Part shown: positions 1 through 12,133 of the stretch, one piece after another | Position numbering within the stretch: position 1 is the stretch's first letter | Layout of the letters: each line of letters starts with the position of its first letter | The notes under the pieces: generated by a model | What the model saw: the letters and a program-made list of their open reading frames with translations, nothing else | Database searches by the model: none | What the model was told of the DNA's origin: nothing | Position numbers and translations under genes: made by a program | DNA from: Anseranas semipalmata | Taxonomy: Eukaryota; Chordata; Aves; Anseriformes; Anseranatidae | Direction of reading: 5' to 3' | Assembly: GCA_013399115.1 (NCBI GenBank) | Contig: VXAA01005665.1 | Coordinates: forward strand, 892,167 to 956,166 | Length of the DNA: 64,000 bases

Positions 1-1662
1 AGTGGAAAAAATCCATTCTAAAATGTATTTTATGAACTCTTTAAAGGCAGATGAGGCCTCTAAAATATAATGTAGTAAATATAAACCACTCTTAATTTTG
101 ATGAGTTCTATTATAATGTATGTGAATCAATAATATTCATGATACAGTGCTTATCCAGCTAAGCTGTTAGTTAAAAAAAACATTTTCTTAAATAGAAATC
201 CAGTAGCTGTGCAAAACAATATTGCTGCTCAATTTAGCTTTGTAAAATAGAGCTTTCTTTTTTAGTTAATATTTTTGAGTCCTTTTGCCCATTTTCCCTT
301 CTAAGAAATCTAAGAAGTAGATTAAAAGTAATTTAATTTGATCTCTTGTATTAGTTAAGGTAAAAACTTTCAATGCAATCGTTTTTCAAGGTCATACATT
401 CTGGCAAATTTTTACCTTCCTTTTATATAATTGTAACAATAATTATAGAGTATCAGTCACACCCCTGGAGATACTTATTCAGAATACCAAATGTTTCTCT
501 ACATTTCAGGGAGAATGTTTTTGTTTGTTTATTTGTTTACTATTTGCTTTCTTATCCTATTAACACAAGTTTGATTACTTGGATTCTATTATTTCCAGCT
601 GGTAGAAGACTATCATTTTCTCTTAATTTGACAGAAAACAGTAAACATTATCAGCTAGAAACCCCCGTCTTGTTTTCTACTAGCAGTTTAAATATATTGC
701 TGTCATACAATTTTCCTACCCATAAATGAATAACTGAATGCTCTGACATTCAGGAGCTTTAAGTGATGTTGCTATCCCACCAGCATGTTTTGTCATCCTC
801 TGACAAAACGTCTGGCAAGAAGATATGGGAGCACTCCCATATATTCATGGGATGTTCTTCCCCAGTACAGCAGCATAGTTGTTTGTATAGTGGAGTATTT
901 TGTCAGCAAATTTATATCCAAATACAGAGACCAGAATCACCATAGTGAAACTGATGCAATTTGGTCAATAGGGTTGTGTTGCCCACGTTTTAACAAAATA
1001 GAATAAAATGTCTACTTTGGCCTATGGAAATCCTTACTGTACAGTCTGTGAAATCAGTACAAATGCTACTGCAGATAAGCAGGTGATTCTGTCTGTAGTT
1101 TTACATCATTCACGTAAACTACTTCTTAGAAGAAAGCAATCAATATGGGCAAAAAAAGGGCATAGCTAGTCCTGTTACAACCAGGCATGTTTTCACGTTG
1201 TTTTTCAAAGAAATTGCACCAAATGCTTTGTCGTGGTGAGCTGAGCTGGAGTTCGGAGCGCATACCATTTTGTTTTATGTGGTCCATTCCAAAATTAATT
1301 TGGCTTAGGACCATTGTAGTTATATGGGTTTTATTTTGACCGCTGAAAATAAAATCTCCACCTTGAGCACTTCATTTTAAAAAGACAGAAGGCAAACAGA
1401 TGACAGGGAGATCATACTTTGCTCTCCCACAACCACATAAGCATCGTTGTATTTTTGAGCTTCAGGACAAAATGTACATTTCTTGTGAGTGTTAAGATCT
1501 GAATAATTTCTCTGTAGACGTTATAAACACTACAAGGCAGAAAACAATCTTTTTAAATTCTCTTAGTTTCTAATGACAAAGGGACTTTAAAATAGAAATA
1601 TGGCTTCTATTTAAGTTGTAGAGTTTATCAGTCAGATTTTAACAGGAAGAGATTAGACTTAC
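1..1662. other. AT-rich noncoding DNA
   Basis: No gene is supported here. The stretch is AT-rich with short A and T runs, and its open frames (up to about 118 codons) have no recognisable domains, no good start context and no codon bias I can see. Intronic or intergenic avian DNA is the simplest reading. Confidence 0.6.
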
Positions 1663-1906
1663 CGTACCATTAAGGGGTTGTTTATTTTATTACAAAGTGA
1701 AATTCTGTAAAATCTAAGGTAGAATCTAATTTCTTGATACATTTTCAGTTCTGGAAGTTGGAACACTTTCTCTTTGGGAGACTGAATTGCATTCTTTTCT
1801 GGTTTATGCATGATCAACAGTTGGTAATTGTGTTCCAGTTCAGAGGCTTTATTAATACAAAGAATGCATAAATGAGAAAGATCAAAGCTTGATTTCAAAT
1901 CTTGAA
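1663..1906 (-). other. weak candidate exon (minus strand), unrecognised
   Basis: Seen: on the minus strand an open frame of about 80 codons runs from an AATTCAG acceptor-like site to a near-perfect donor, ACG|GTAAGT. The translated segment is hydrophilic and mixed in composition (it includes KASELEHNYQLLIMHKPEK), and I do not recognise it. The acceptor is weak: its nearest pyrimidine stretch is 30-40 nt upstream. Known: GTAAGT contains TAA, so frames ending at a donor-like stop arise by chance. Inference: a possible internal exon or a coincidence; the coincidence is more likely. Confidence 0.12.
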
Positions 1907-2244
1907 CTGAATTCATATTGAATGGCATTGAGTTGAATTTTGCAGTATGTTGGAAATTAGAGAAAATACTTCGATTGTGGATTAAAAAATATATATATAA
2001 GAAAAGCCTGTGTTGAAAACAAAGACATCATGCACGTTGAACACCAAGGATGGCAATCTTTCAAGTGGATTTCTGGAGTTGTGTTTCTATTTTTTGACAT
2101 TTCTTCTCCATTTTTAATGCATTTTAGTTTTTTATACCATATTGATGCACATGACTTTTCTTATTTGTACAGCCATGACCTGCTTTGGGATGGGGAGAGG
2201 GCAAAGAATTTAACCAGTAACCTGGTGTAACTGTAGGTCATGAA

Positions 2245-2271
2245 AATAGATTTTTTTTAAAAAAATCTATT
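2245..2271. repeat. AT-rich palindrome, 13-bp arms
   Basis: AATAGA plus seven T is followed, after one unpaired T, by seven A plus TCTATT, so the arms are exact reverse complements. The core is T8A7. It may simply have arisen from slippage in the T and A runs. Confidence 0.7.
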
Positions 2272-2982
2272 CTTTAATCCATGTCATGTTTATTTTAGTT
2301 ATAGTTGTTTTTATTGTTAATCAATCTGCTGTATTTCAATAACTGATCTTAATATTTCTAAACTTTTTAATAGCTCTGTTTACACTCAAGAAAAGTTCAT
2401 CAGATTCCTGATGTATTTTGCAGAATTTTAAAACAACTGAGTTTTAATCTTTTATAGTATAGTAAACTGTTCAACATACATACGTGAAGACATGCCCAAC
2501 TAAGAAAGCAAACCTAAAGCTTAAGACTATGTTAAAAAAAATGTTGGAAGGGAAGAAGCGGATAGTTCTCAAAAATCACCTAAAACTAGATTTCATACAT
2601 CAAAGAGGTAGCCTCATGAATTTCACAAACGCTTTTTGGGACTAACCTGCTCTATGTAACAATATCAAGAAATACTGTCTGATGACGGCCATTGTTGTCT
2701 TCTCTTCAAGGAGAAGAAATTATTTTATAGAATAATTGAGAAGAGGGGCATCTACCTGTCGGTCTGACCTGATCTCCCAGGTTCTGCATTTACGCAGTAC
2801 AGCACAGCCAGACGGGGGCACTGCACGTACAAGTCGCGTGCCTCAAAGTAGAAGCTGGACACTCAGTAAGGAAAAAAAAACCTTTTTGCAAGAAATACTG
2901 AGACAGTACCATCAATGGGCAGTACAGCTGCACTGAGATCCGTGGCTAGCTGCTATTAAAACCAGTGGTCTTGCAGGGCTCA

Positions 2983-3042
2983 GCTTTGCCCTGATGGCAA
3001 AGCACGGGGCCCCCAGAGCAGCCACTGGAGTCGGTGGCTGCT
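2983..3042. other. two adjacent GC-rich hairpins
   Basis: The first hairpin is GCTTTGCC, loop CTGAT, GGCAAAGC (2983-3003, 8-bp perfect stem). The second is AGCAGCCAC, loop TGGAGTCG, GTGGCTGCT (3017-3042, 9-bp perfect stem). A T-rich run follows about 40 bp later. No known RNA family is recognised, and the stems are short enough to be chance. Confidence 0.4.
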
Positions 3043-4042
3043 GCTGCTTGCGAGTGTGAGGTGGCTAACGCTTCTTGCTGCTCTTTTTTTTTTATCCCTC
3101 CCCCCCTTCCCTTGTAAGTGGTTTGCCTCATTTCTTTGCATATTTCATCTACAAAGCTTACATCTCTTCAAAAGAAGCCATCCGTTCGTTAGAGACCTGG
3201 TCTGAGGAATGGAAAAGTCACATTGCCTGGGTGCCTGATGTCTGGGTGTGTGGAGAGCACCGCTGACGGTCTGGGGGCGTCTTCAGTCATGGCTCAAAGA
3301 CCTCCTTCCAGAGCCTGTCTCTCTTTGTGTTTTTTTCATATGATAACCTGGCACAGGAAACTTTGTCAGACAGCTGACATTAAAATGGATCCTTTTTCTG
3401 TAAGCCCCATAATTAAAGCATCTTTATTTCTAGAGAGCATTAATATTCACGTTATTACTTTTAATAAAATTTCTGTAAATATTTAGTCAATGTATTCAAT
3501 TTGCCACTCTCAAACTCTCCAGCTCTCCAAACCAACAGAAGATGAACTTTTGAATTAAATTTTGGCTTTTTATTTTTTTTTTCCAGTACATGTATATAAT
3601 AACTTCATTGGTCTCAAAATATGAATGCATCTAAAGCATACGAGATTTTTAGGAGATTTTGTAATTAAGTCATATAGGTTAGTTTAAAAATGGAAGAGTT
3701 AGAACTTCATTAAATGGAAAGGGAAAAAAAAAACTTTTAAAGAGGGAAATAGCAGATGATGAGGAGTAAAAATCCCTGATTTTTGTCTGCATCTTTTTTT
3801 TTCTTTTTTTTTGCCACTGAAAGGATGAAGTCTCTTGAAGGCACACATAGGCTGCTCTCTTTTCCCCCAGCCCATACAGCTAAAGTGCTACATCCTCAGT
3901 GGATCAGCAATCTTCTAACCTGGGTTTACTTTCAGTAGAAAAATAAACAACCCCCCCTCCACCCCCCCGAGTGATCTAATCACTTAACTTAATGATCTCT
4001 GCATTTCGGTCAGGAGTGAACAAAATCCTCATGTGAGTCATG

Positions 4043-4057
4043 AAAAAAAAAAAAAAA
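4043..4057 (+). repeat. poly(A) run, 15 nt
   Basis: Fifteen consecutive A. No adjacent sequence that looks like the body of a retrotransposed copy was recognised, so it is called as a simple repeat only. Confidence 0.85.
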
Positions 4058-5282
4058 TTGTAAGGAAATCCATCTTTTGCTGTACTTACTGGCTTATCTT
4101 TGGCTTTCTTCAGTAGAACCTTGTCTCTACAACCACCACTGAATTGCTGAGGCTGGTCTCAATTTAGATCATTCAGCTGAAAGTAAAGTACATTTCCTTG
4201 AGAATTCATGAATTACACCAATAAAGAGAAAGCTACAGTAAAAGAAAATAATCAAGATGAAGAACAGTATCTGAAATAGTAAAAAGCCAGTTAACAACAA
4301 AAATATATATACATTTTCATACACATATTTTCAGAAGTTGTTCTATGATAATTTTTATACAACAGCCACACTAAAAGTAGACATGTCTTGTGTCATGGAT
4401 ATTTTCCATTGGAAATAATGTAATGAATTGGTACAGGCTTGTGCACTTTAACAGTTGAACTACTGTCTTTAGTGGCAATATATGATACGGCTGTTAAGCC
4501 TCAGAGTCCTTGCAAATTTCCCTGTAGAAAAAAACAAACAAACATTATTTTATGTGATATAAGTTACTTCATCCAAATACAAGCAACACTTGATTTGGTA
4601 ACTTAGTCTGTCTAGCCCTTCATGAAAGGTTAAAATATGTTTCCATGTAATCTTATTTGAGAGTTTGCAGGTCTTCTGAATCAGCTGTAAAGTTCCTGAA
4701 GGCAGAGAAATGATACTGAAGAGTCACCCCCAAAGCAAAGAAAGTTTTCTGATTAATTGGTTTGGCTGAATGTAACCATTTCAATACCAGGGGACAAGTC
4801 AGCTTGCTGCGAGAAAGAAGTTCTTTTGAACCAAAGTTTATTGCGATGCTACATTCGTATCTGTCTTATGAGTAGGAATCCCAGTAGAGCAGATTTTAAA
4901 GGTACTAAGTTTTTTTTCTTTTCAAAGATGAAAATCTGTTAAGTTTTGATCTCTTAAGAGCTAATCCTCAGATGCTGTGAAATGTGTTTATTCTTTTTAT
5001 TCTTTTGACTTTGGTGGGGCTGTAAGGATGTACATCAGTTCAGGATCTTGTTCTCTTTCCCGTCTATATTTCAACCAAGTCAAGTGAGAAATAAATCCAT
5101 GCTGAAGAGGCAGGCAATTCCCTTTCACTCCTCTCTTGATTTGGATAAGATCTGGCACTTTGAAGAATGTATTAGATTTATAATGTTCTTTGGTACTCTT
5201 TTTCTCTATGGCAAACAAGGCTTCATTTCACCTCTGATCTTTTTTTGTTGTTGTTGTTATAAAGAGTCTGTGCACGTATTAC

Positions 5283-5300
5283 TAGATTAAATTTAATCTA
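5283..5300. repeat. perfect 18-bp palindrome
   Basis: TAGATTAAATTTAATCTA equals its own reverse complement. It carries two inverted ATTA homeodomain-type cores. No function is implied by the sequence alone. Confidence 0.75.
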
Positions 5301-5734
5301 AGATGATTATTTTCCAGCCAGCATTGTCTGTTGTTAGACTACTGTTTGAAAACGGACAAATCCTCATCCAACCTCCAATTTAGGAAATAGGAAATAGAGC
5401 ACAGAGAAATGGATCAAGCAGAAAGCCTCCTTTGACAACAAATTGTTCCTAACTGCAAGAGAAGAAGATTTTCCACACTGCAAAATATATTGGCTGTTAA
5501 GAATATTGTGGTTGGTCAAAACAAAACAACCAGGTAATCTTTGTTGTTCAGGAGGTAAAATTATAGACAGTATGTTTAAATACAAAGTAATCTGTTTTTT
5601 AAAGGGAGTAGACAGTAAATTTCTAGTCCCCCAGAAAAGGAAAAAAATATATATACGATTACAGGACCTTGTTTTGCAGCATTTATTTAAACTTCATTTA
5701 GTTGCTTGAAGGCTGGTATCTATTGCCACTTAAG

Positions 5735-5905
5735 ATGCCAGTGCAGCCAGGAGATCTGCACAGGGCTGACAGACAGAGGACGCAGGACCTGAGGGGGGCC
5801 CGAGAGCGGCTGAGCAGCAGGCGAGGGACCCTGAGCCGCTGGTGTGGCACGGGGCACCTGTGTGTGGGCAGCCACACGCGCTGTAACTCAGCAGCTGTGT
5901 CCCAG
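5735..5905. other. isolated GC-rich patch
   Basis: About 170 bp of distinctly GC-rich sequence with several CpGs (for example GGCACGGGGCACC and CACACGCGCTG) lies inside AT-rich DNA with abrupt edges. Both strands are open here, which follows from the low stop-codon frequency. It could be an inserted repeat fragment of unknown family or a small regulatory patch. Confidence 0.35.
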
Positions 5906-8900
5906 CTCCCTCTTTTCATTGTTCTCATTCAGTATTATTATTTTCATTATCAACTTATTAAAGTTGGAAGGCATCGAATGAGGAGTGAGCCTTTATTGAA
6001 TTCTCCACAATTTAATTCCCAGAATATTAAGTAATCTTTTAGCTGTTTTTCATGAGTACTGCTTTTAAGATGTCATTCTAGCATTCACTTCTGTGTCTTC
6101 CCAGAGTTAATTTAAAAATTTTTTGATGTCTTTGGAGTTCTGAGAAAACAGGGCTACAGACTGAGCCACTTTGATAAAGGAAAGCACTCAATAGCAAACA
6201 GTACTATCAGGAGAGAAAGGCATACCAAACAGCATACCAAAACTGAATAAGCAGATGATATTTAGGAGTGTCTATCTGTCTTAAATTTTGAATCCATAGT
6301 CTTAAAATTGTCTGATAGGAATGACTTCTTCATTCGTAAAAGCAGGATCAGTCCAGTCCAAGGATGTGCTTTTCTACTCTCAGATAACTGTTCAGGAACA
6401 GCTCAGTGACGATACAGCTCCTCAAACTGTCGTAATCCAGTTTAAAATTTGAATTTTGAAGGCAATTTTAATGTTGCCTAAATGATGACGTTCATTCACT
6501 AATTGACACAGCATGGAAACCAAAGTGTTGGTGTGTTTTTTTTTTTTTTTTTTACAACTGAGAGAGATGGTGAATAATATTTTCATATTATCTAATACTT
6601 TAGATGTGTTAGAAAGCATTTTAAACGTACCTGGCAGTTAAGACACGTGAAAAGTATATATTCACATGAGAAGTGACACATCGTCTGAATTAGACGGAGT
6701 GGAGCAAGAGCGATAAACAAAAAGTTGATAGCTCCCTGTCACAGCAGTTTTTCAACATCTGAAAATAGGGCTATTGCAGAGGGAAGTACATGAATTGTAG
6801 TTGCTTGATGACCTGTAATTGGGTTTGGAGAAATACATTGAAGGTAGTCATATTTTAAACATTGAATACTGTCAGTCTCCTGTAAGAGAGGTTCTGCTTT
6901 TCAATACAGCTATTCTTTTTTCAAAGCTTTGTAATGTGTTACCCTGGATTTACTGGTTATACATCACTTATTACTCTAAATCTGTTTTTCAGTTCCACAA
7001 AGGATAATTTCTATAAAAGTTTGGGCTTTTTTTTCCCCCAAACTTTTTCTTCTGAGTCCTTGTCCTCCTTCTTACAACTGTCATTTGTTTCTCATATAAA
7101 ATTAAAGTATTCTTCAACCTTTCCCTTTATATTATGTTAAAATATTGATGAAATAGCACTTGCTGCAGGGCTGATATTTCTTTTTGTAATAATTTTAGGT
7201 TTCCATGTTAAATAAGAACTTACTGTGTCTTTCCCTAGTATTTTATTATTTTCAGAAGAGAGAAATAGGGCTTAAGTCTGGTTTGAAAGGGCACTACTCA
7301 GTACTTGCATTATGAATTTTCTAGTTTGTTTGAAAATAATGCAATTAATACTAAATGGTTTCTTCTGCTTCCATGGGTAGTATGGAAGGAAGGTATGTAT
7401 TTGTGTGTCTAGATGCAAATATATGCCTGTATGTGAGAGACAGCGTATGTGTGCATCATTTTGGGAATTATCTTTGTCCTGATATCCTCTGACAGTTTTG
7501 TTGATTCTTCATTCATCGTGTCCAGTCAAATAACAAGTGAAGTTAATTAACCAGATAACTATAGAGAGTAACTATAACAATGAACAGGAAAAAAAGAGAA
7601 AGCTATATTTTTTTCTTATTTAATTACTACTTTGTAGCATGTACCATTCATCAAATAAGCATTTTTGTTTTCTATTTTAACTTCAAATGTAATGTTTCTG
7701 GAGAAAGTGTTTTCAGATTGCCTTATGTGCAGCCATTAAAGGACCCCTCTATTTCTCTCCTTCCTGCCTGAACAGAAAGATTCCAGGAAAATGTTTCACT
7801 CTAAAGTTTTTCCTACAAAAGCCTTCACTCTCCTTAGTTCCCAGGTGCAGGAGCTTCAGTTTTCAAAAGTCTCTTTCAAGTATTTCATTTCATTTCATTT
7901 CATTCTAGAATTCAAATTCATTCAAATAATCAATTCAATTCTCTCAAATATTCTAGAATATTTTCCAGATTACTTTAAAGTAAATGACAGGTAATCAATT
8001 CTGCTTATCGAAATTGAAAACATTCGAGTAGAAAGCATAATAAATTCTTCATGCAGAAGGAAAAATGGGGAGAATAAATTGTTGCCCAGGACACCTTCAA
8101 AATGCATTTAGAAAGTTCATGGAGAAGAGTAGGAGTTGTGGGTTGTCTGAGCATCAGTTCCAGGAAGCCACTGAGAGAGACAACCAATTAAGGATACAAT
8201 CCTAAGGGAATGCCAGAGACAATCCATTTATATTTCAAAAATTGATATTATTTCCCTGGTTGGCATCTTTAGTCAACATAGTGTGAATAGCCCATGAATA
8301 AGATTGTGTAAGAGTGTATATGTATGTAAGTTTAGGAAAATGAGCCCACCTTTTTAAAAATTATTTGCATTATGCATTCCGCATAGAACACTTTGTATTT
8401 TCTTAAAATGCCTTCCACTTTAATATTGTAGCACTAATAAAAACTAATTACCTTTCTTTCTAGAGAATTATTAGAGAAACTTACACAAAACTTTCTGCCT
8501 AATTGCTCCCTTCTGATCTTACCAGTTTTTGGATTGATGAACAGGGCTATTTCTTAACCTTGTTTCATATTTTCATAAACTGTTACTTCACTCTTGATTC
8601 TTACAATATTTAGAAAATTATATCCTTATTATCATCAACATACATATCAATACTACCTCTTTTACTTTGGCCTCAGAAGCAGCAGCACTTCTGAGGGGAT
8701 TTCTGTCTTCAGTTTGAATCAGCATCTCAAGTCTCCTTACATCTGTGGTCTGCAAATTGGTTTGGAGAACCCCGTAAAGCTGCATCCAGGAATGGTTTCA
8801 TAGGAATTATGCTTGCAGGAGGTCTTTCCAAGCTTTATTGTTCTTTACAAGATGGATTGTGTTCATAGCTGATGGAATCAACAGAAGGAGAAATGTTACA

Positions 8901-9118
8901 TGGGCATGAAGGGCAGAGGCTTCTCTCTCATCTGTTCTGCCTGTCTGACAAAGGGTGGAAAGATGTGCCTTGTAAAGCCCTGATAGATTACATGGTTTGT
9001 TTTCTCTGGACCAAGGTTGTTGTTAGTCTGGTAATAGCTCTCTCACTAGAATCTCAGCTAGAGTTGATGTCTAACCTTCACCCCACCAGCCTTTCTGTCT
9101 TCCCCATTATCTCCACTG
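5906..9118. other. AT-rich noncoding DNA
   Basis: No gene is supported. It contains an 18-nt T run (6536-6553), a 12-bp-period near-duplication GCATACCAAAC at 6220-6243, and a pentanucleotide repeat at 7882-7904 reported separately. Small open frames show no recognisable features. Confidence 0.55.
7882..7904. repeat. (ATTTC)n pentanucleotide repeat
   Basis: About four and a half ATTTC units in tandem, followed by AT-rich sequence with ATTCTAGAAT palindromes. Confidence 0.85.
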
Positions 9119-9135
9119 CCCCCCCCTCCCCCCCC
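9119..9135. repeat. C-rich homopolymer tract
   Basis: Eight C, one T and eight C. Simple low-complexity sequence; the G-rich complement could in principle pair with other G runs, but none lies close enough to make a strong case. Confidence 0.8.
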
Positions 9136-12117
9136 ACAACCCTGGGGCTGACACAAGAAAATCTTCCCGTCACTGAAGATGTTTTTTGAAAAGGATCATT
9201 TCGGACTGTGGGGCTGGTAAAGCCCATCTGCTTCCTCAGCCTGCAGAAGGGCTGTGATAATGATAGGAAGGAAACCTTGTTCCACGGCTCTGCCAGCTGT
9301 AACAAGGCAGGGCTCGGTGCTGGTTGGACAAGTCTTGGAGTAGCCGATGCTTTTGATGCAGGTCAGGCTCTGGACTTCTCCAGAAACAGTGACCACTTGA
9401 TGGAGGAGTCTAAAAGGATTCAGCTTGAGAAGAAATCTGCTAGAACGAGTTTTGAACCCAAGGGAAAAAGGACAAAAAGTATAGAGAGCACTCTCAGGGG
9501 TGTAAAATGTCAAGGAATGGTAACGCTAAGCAAGCTTCCGCCTTTGAAGGCAGTTCAAAATGAGGCTGTTACTTAAGGAATTTGGAGAACGGATTTATTA
9601 GGTAAATTGACAAGTAAACATAATGCAGTGTATTAAATAGGGGGAAGGCATTATAAGCTCCTTCAAGGTTGAGGCAATATGTACAGTAGGTTTTACCCGG
9701 ATAATTAATACATATCCTCTTTAAGCATTAAGGAGAAGTTAATATAAGTAACTAACTAAAGAAAGTGAGTTTAAAATTCTGTCCCCAACAAAGCAAATGG
9801 ATCAGTCTTTGTAGCCTAACTCTAGGCTTCAGATTGCTACAGTGCTGAACAGAGATTCCACCTGTGGGAAGCTTTCAGTGAATATGTTTTCTTTAAATTC
9901 AAATCCTATATGAGCTCCCAGTGAGCTGTAATGAGAGTAGATTACATTATCAAATTTTGGACAAAACTACGGCCTTTATCAGTTGTCTGCATAGCATTTT
10001 TTGTTGAAGGAAGCAGACCTGAAGGAAATGGGGCAATTTTGATACCAGAGTACTAGGAGTGCTGTGGTTTGTTGTGCTGTGTTTGGTAGCGAGCTGAAGA
10101 GGTTAACATGAAAAACAAATCACTGTGCTTTTTTGTAGTCTTCATTAATGATGTACTTCACCAGAAAAAGAAAAAGACAACAAATGGGAATGGAACCAGC
10201 TTTGCAGGCTGAATTGGTATTCTGCTGTGCACAGTGTGTTTTACTCACTGGCAGCAAGATGACTTGTTTTTTCCAATTTTTGATGGTAAAGGGTCAGGCA
10301 ACAGTATTAACTAAGGCAAGCGATTAGAAAGAATTAAATTGAAAACTTTCCCCTGCCCAGTAGAGGTCAGCTTTGAAACCAAATTACATTGCTTAAGAGT
10401 GATGTATCTGTTCTGTCTTAAGTGATCCCCCCCCCAGATGATAATCCAGGAGTTCCATGCAGACGGAGGATATTATTTGGTCCTCAGAGTGCTTGTTTTT
10501 TTATTAAGGTAGGGAGATGTTTCTTAAAACACATTTTGTGATGTTCCAGGTGTTTATTTCATATACGCAATAAACCTTATTCTAGCTCTTGTTGTTTTTA
10601 ATCAATAGATTTAGATATGCACGGAATGCTGAAATATTTTTTGTCTGAACTCTACGTTATCTTAACAGCTCATTGCTCTATAGAGTATTTTGGGAAGTCA
10701 ATATTGGCAGTGGATACAGCAAAACAGAAACGCTGGCATTATCATTAGTATGCTGCTTCTTTTCTGTCCTTAGAAAATGTACATGGCAACACTTGATATC
10801 AGTGTTTTCCAAGTTTTCAGTGCCTCCTTAACGGTGACCTTTTTAGAAATACTCTAGGAAGTTTCATCATTTACTTTAATCAGTAAATGCCACTTTTTTG
10901 TTTGTCTTGTTTTGGTGTAAAATCAAGAAATTTACACTAGCTTTGCCAAACTTTTTAATTCTTGCATATGAAAGGCCAGATTATTGAGAATTATTGAATT
11001 CATTTCAATGGGTCCTCTCAAATTCTTTATATTAAAGGCAGTATTTCTGTGCCAATTTAATCTTCAAAAACTCCAATATTCTGATTTCTCTATTTTCTAG
11101 GAAGATATAGAAATTACTATTTTTCATTTATTTGCCATCTTTCCATTCTTTGGGTCATGGAGGGGAGTGATTTTTATCTTTTTCTTACATTACAACTTAG
11201 TTTTAGCATATACTGAGGTGGACAAATAATTTTCATATCAAGTCTCCTAAATTTCAGTATTGAAATTTCTAATTTTAAAAGCAATTCAGTATTCGCTGTG
11301 CCTGTGTTAAAGATTTTATGCACACAAAACCCTCGTGAACACACTTTATGCAACAATAAAGCATAAAAGGCAAAAGGTCCAGAACAAGTACTTGTTTAAA
11401 GAGTAAATCCTATCAGTCTTACAATTTCTAGAACATAAAACTATAAATACTTGTGCTATCAAATTCATCTTTTCTGTAACCATGGGAACTAGAAATGTTC
11501 AGTATTCCCCCTAATGCATTTTAGGAGGTTTTCACTATGGGTAAATATACATCAATAACAGACATTTTTTGTTAAGTTATTTTAGAATAAAACATACTGT
11601 TAATTATAATAAAAATAAAATACCTGTTTCATTAGTGAATTTGCCAATCAAAATTTCCATTTATAACTCCTAAATCAAATCTTTAAGAAAGATTTAAGGG
11701 AGGTATGTTTTCCTCATGTTTAAAAAACCTCAAATTATCCATTCATGATTGTATAGTTGTTTTGACAAAATTGCCTGTTGTCTTACTATATGCTTGCTTG
11801 TCTGTTTATCAATATGTTGCTATTAAAAATTGAAACCAACTTGCAGTACACAGCACAGCTCTGGTATTGTAATTACAATATGTAGGAATATGAGTATAAA
11901 TTTTGTCTTGTGTTGATATGGAAAGGTGTTATTCCCCCTTCCACCCATATTTCTTTTGCTTTTCTTTCTAGGTAACTCATGTATGCTACATGACATCTAC
12001 ATATTTTTTATATTTTAAGCTAAATATATAATGATCATCATATTACCTTTTACTTGTTAGAAAAATTTCTTCAGCATTTCCTGTTTTGATTACTTTTTAA
12101 CATACTGTAGTAACTGT

Positions 12118-12133
12118 AGATATTTAAATATCT
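12118..12133. repeat. perfect 16-bp AT palindrome
   Basis: AGATATTTAAATATCT equals its reverse complement. AT-rich palindromes of this size are moderately common in such DNA. Confidence 0.7.

Larger units (their letters stand above)
1907..5282. other. AT-rich noncoding DNA with homopolymers
   Basis: No gene is supported. It contains T runs near 3080, 3570 and 3795-3820, a C-rich stretch at about 3949-3967 and an A15 run at 4043-4057. Between 2740 and 3070 composition is more balanced and two short hairpins occur. A 57-nt open segment on the minus strand at 4090-4146 has a good donor but a poor acceptor and is not called. Confidence 0.55.

Noticed and set aside
2543..2560. TTGGAAGGGA, resembling the CR1 3' region in reverse
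   Set aside because: The match covers only about 10 bp and the adjoining CR1 core and tail are absent.
4090..4146. 57-nt minus-strand exon-like segment with GTAAGT donor
   Set aside because: The acceptor has almost no pyrimidine tract; 19 codons open by chance is unremarkable.
9208..9576. 122-codon plus-strand frame with Lys/Ser-rich end
   Set aside because: No homology recognised, no splice sites, no poly(A) signal linked to it.
11101..11218. Open segment after a TCTATTTTCTAG acceptor, ending GAG|GTGGAC
   Set aside because: The donor is weak and the translation is a run of hydrophobic residues from T-rich DNA.
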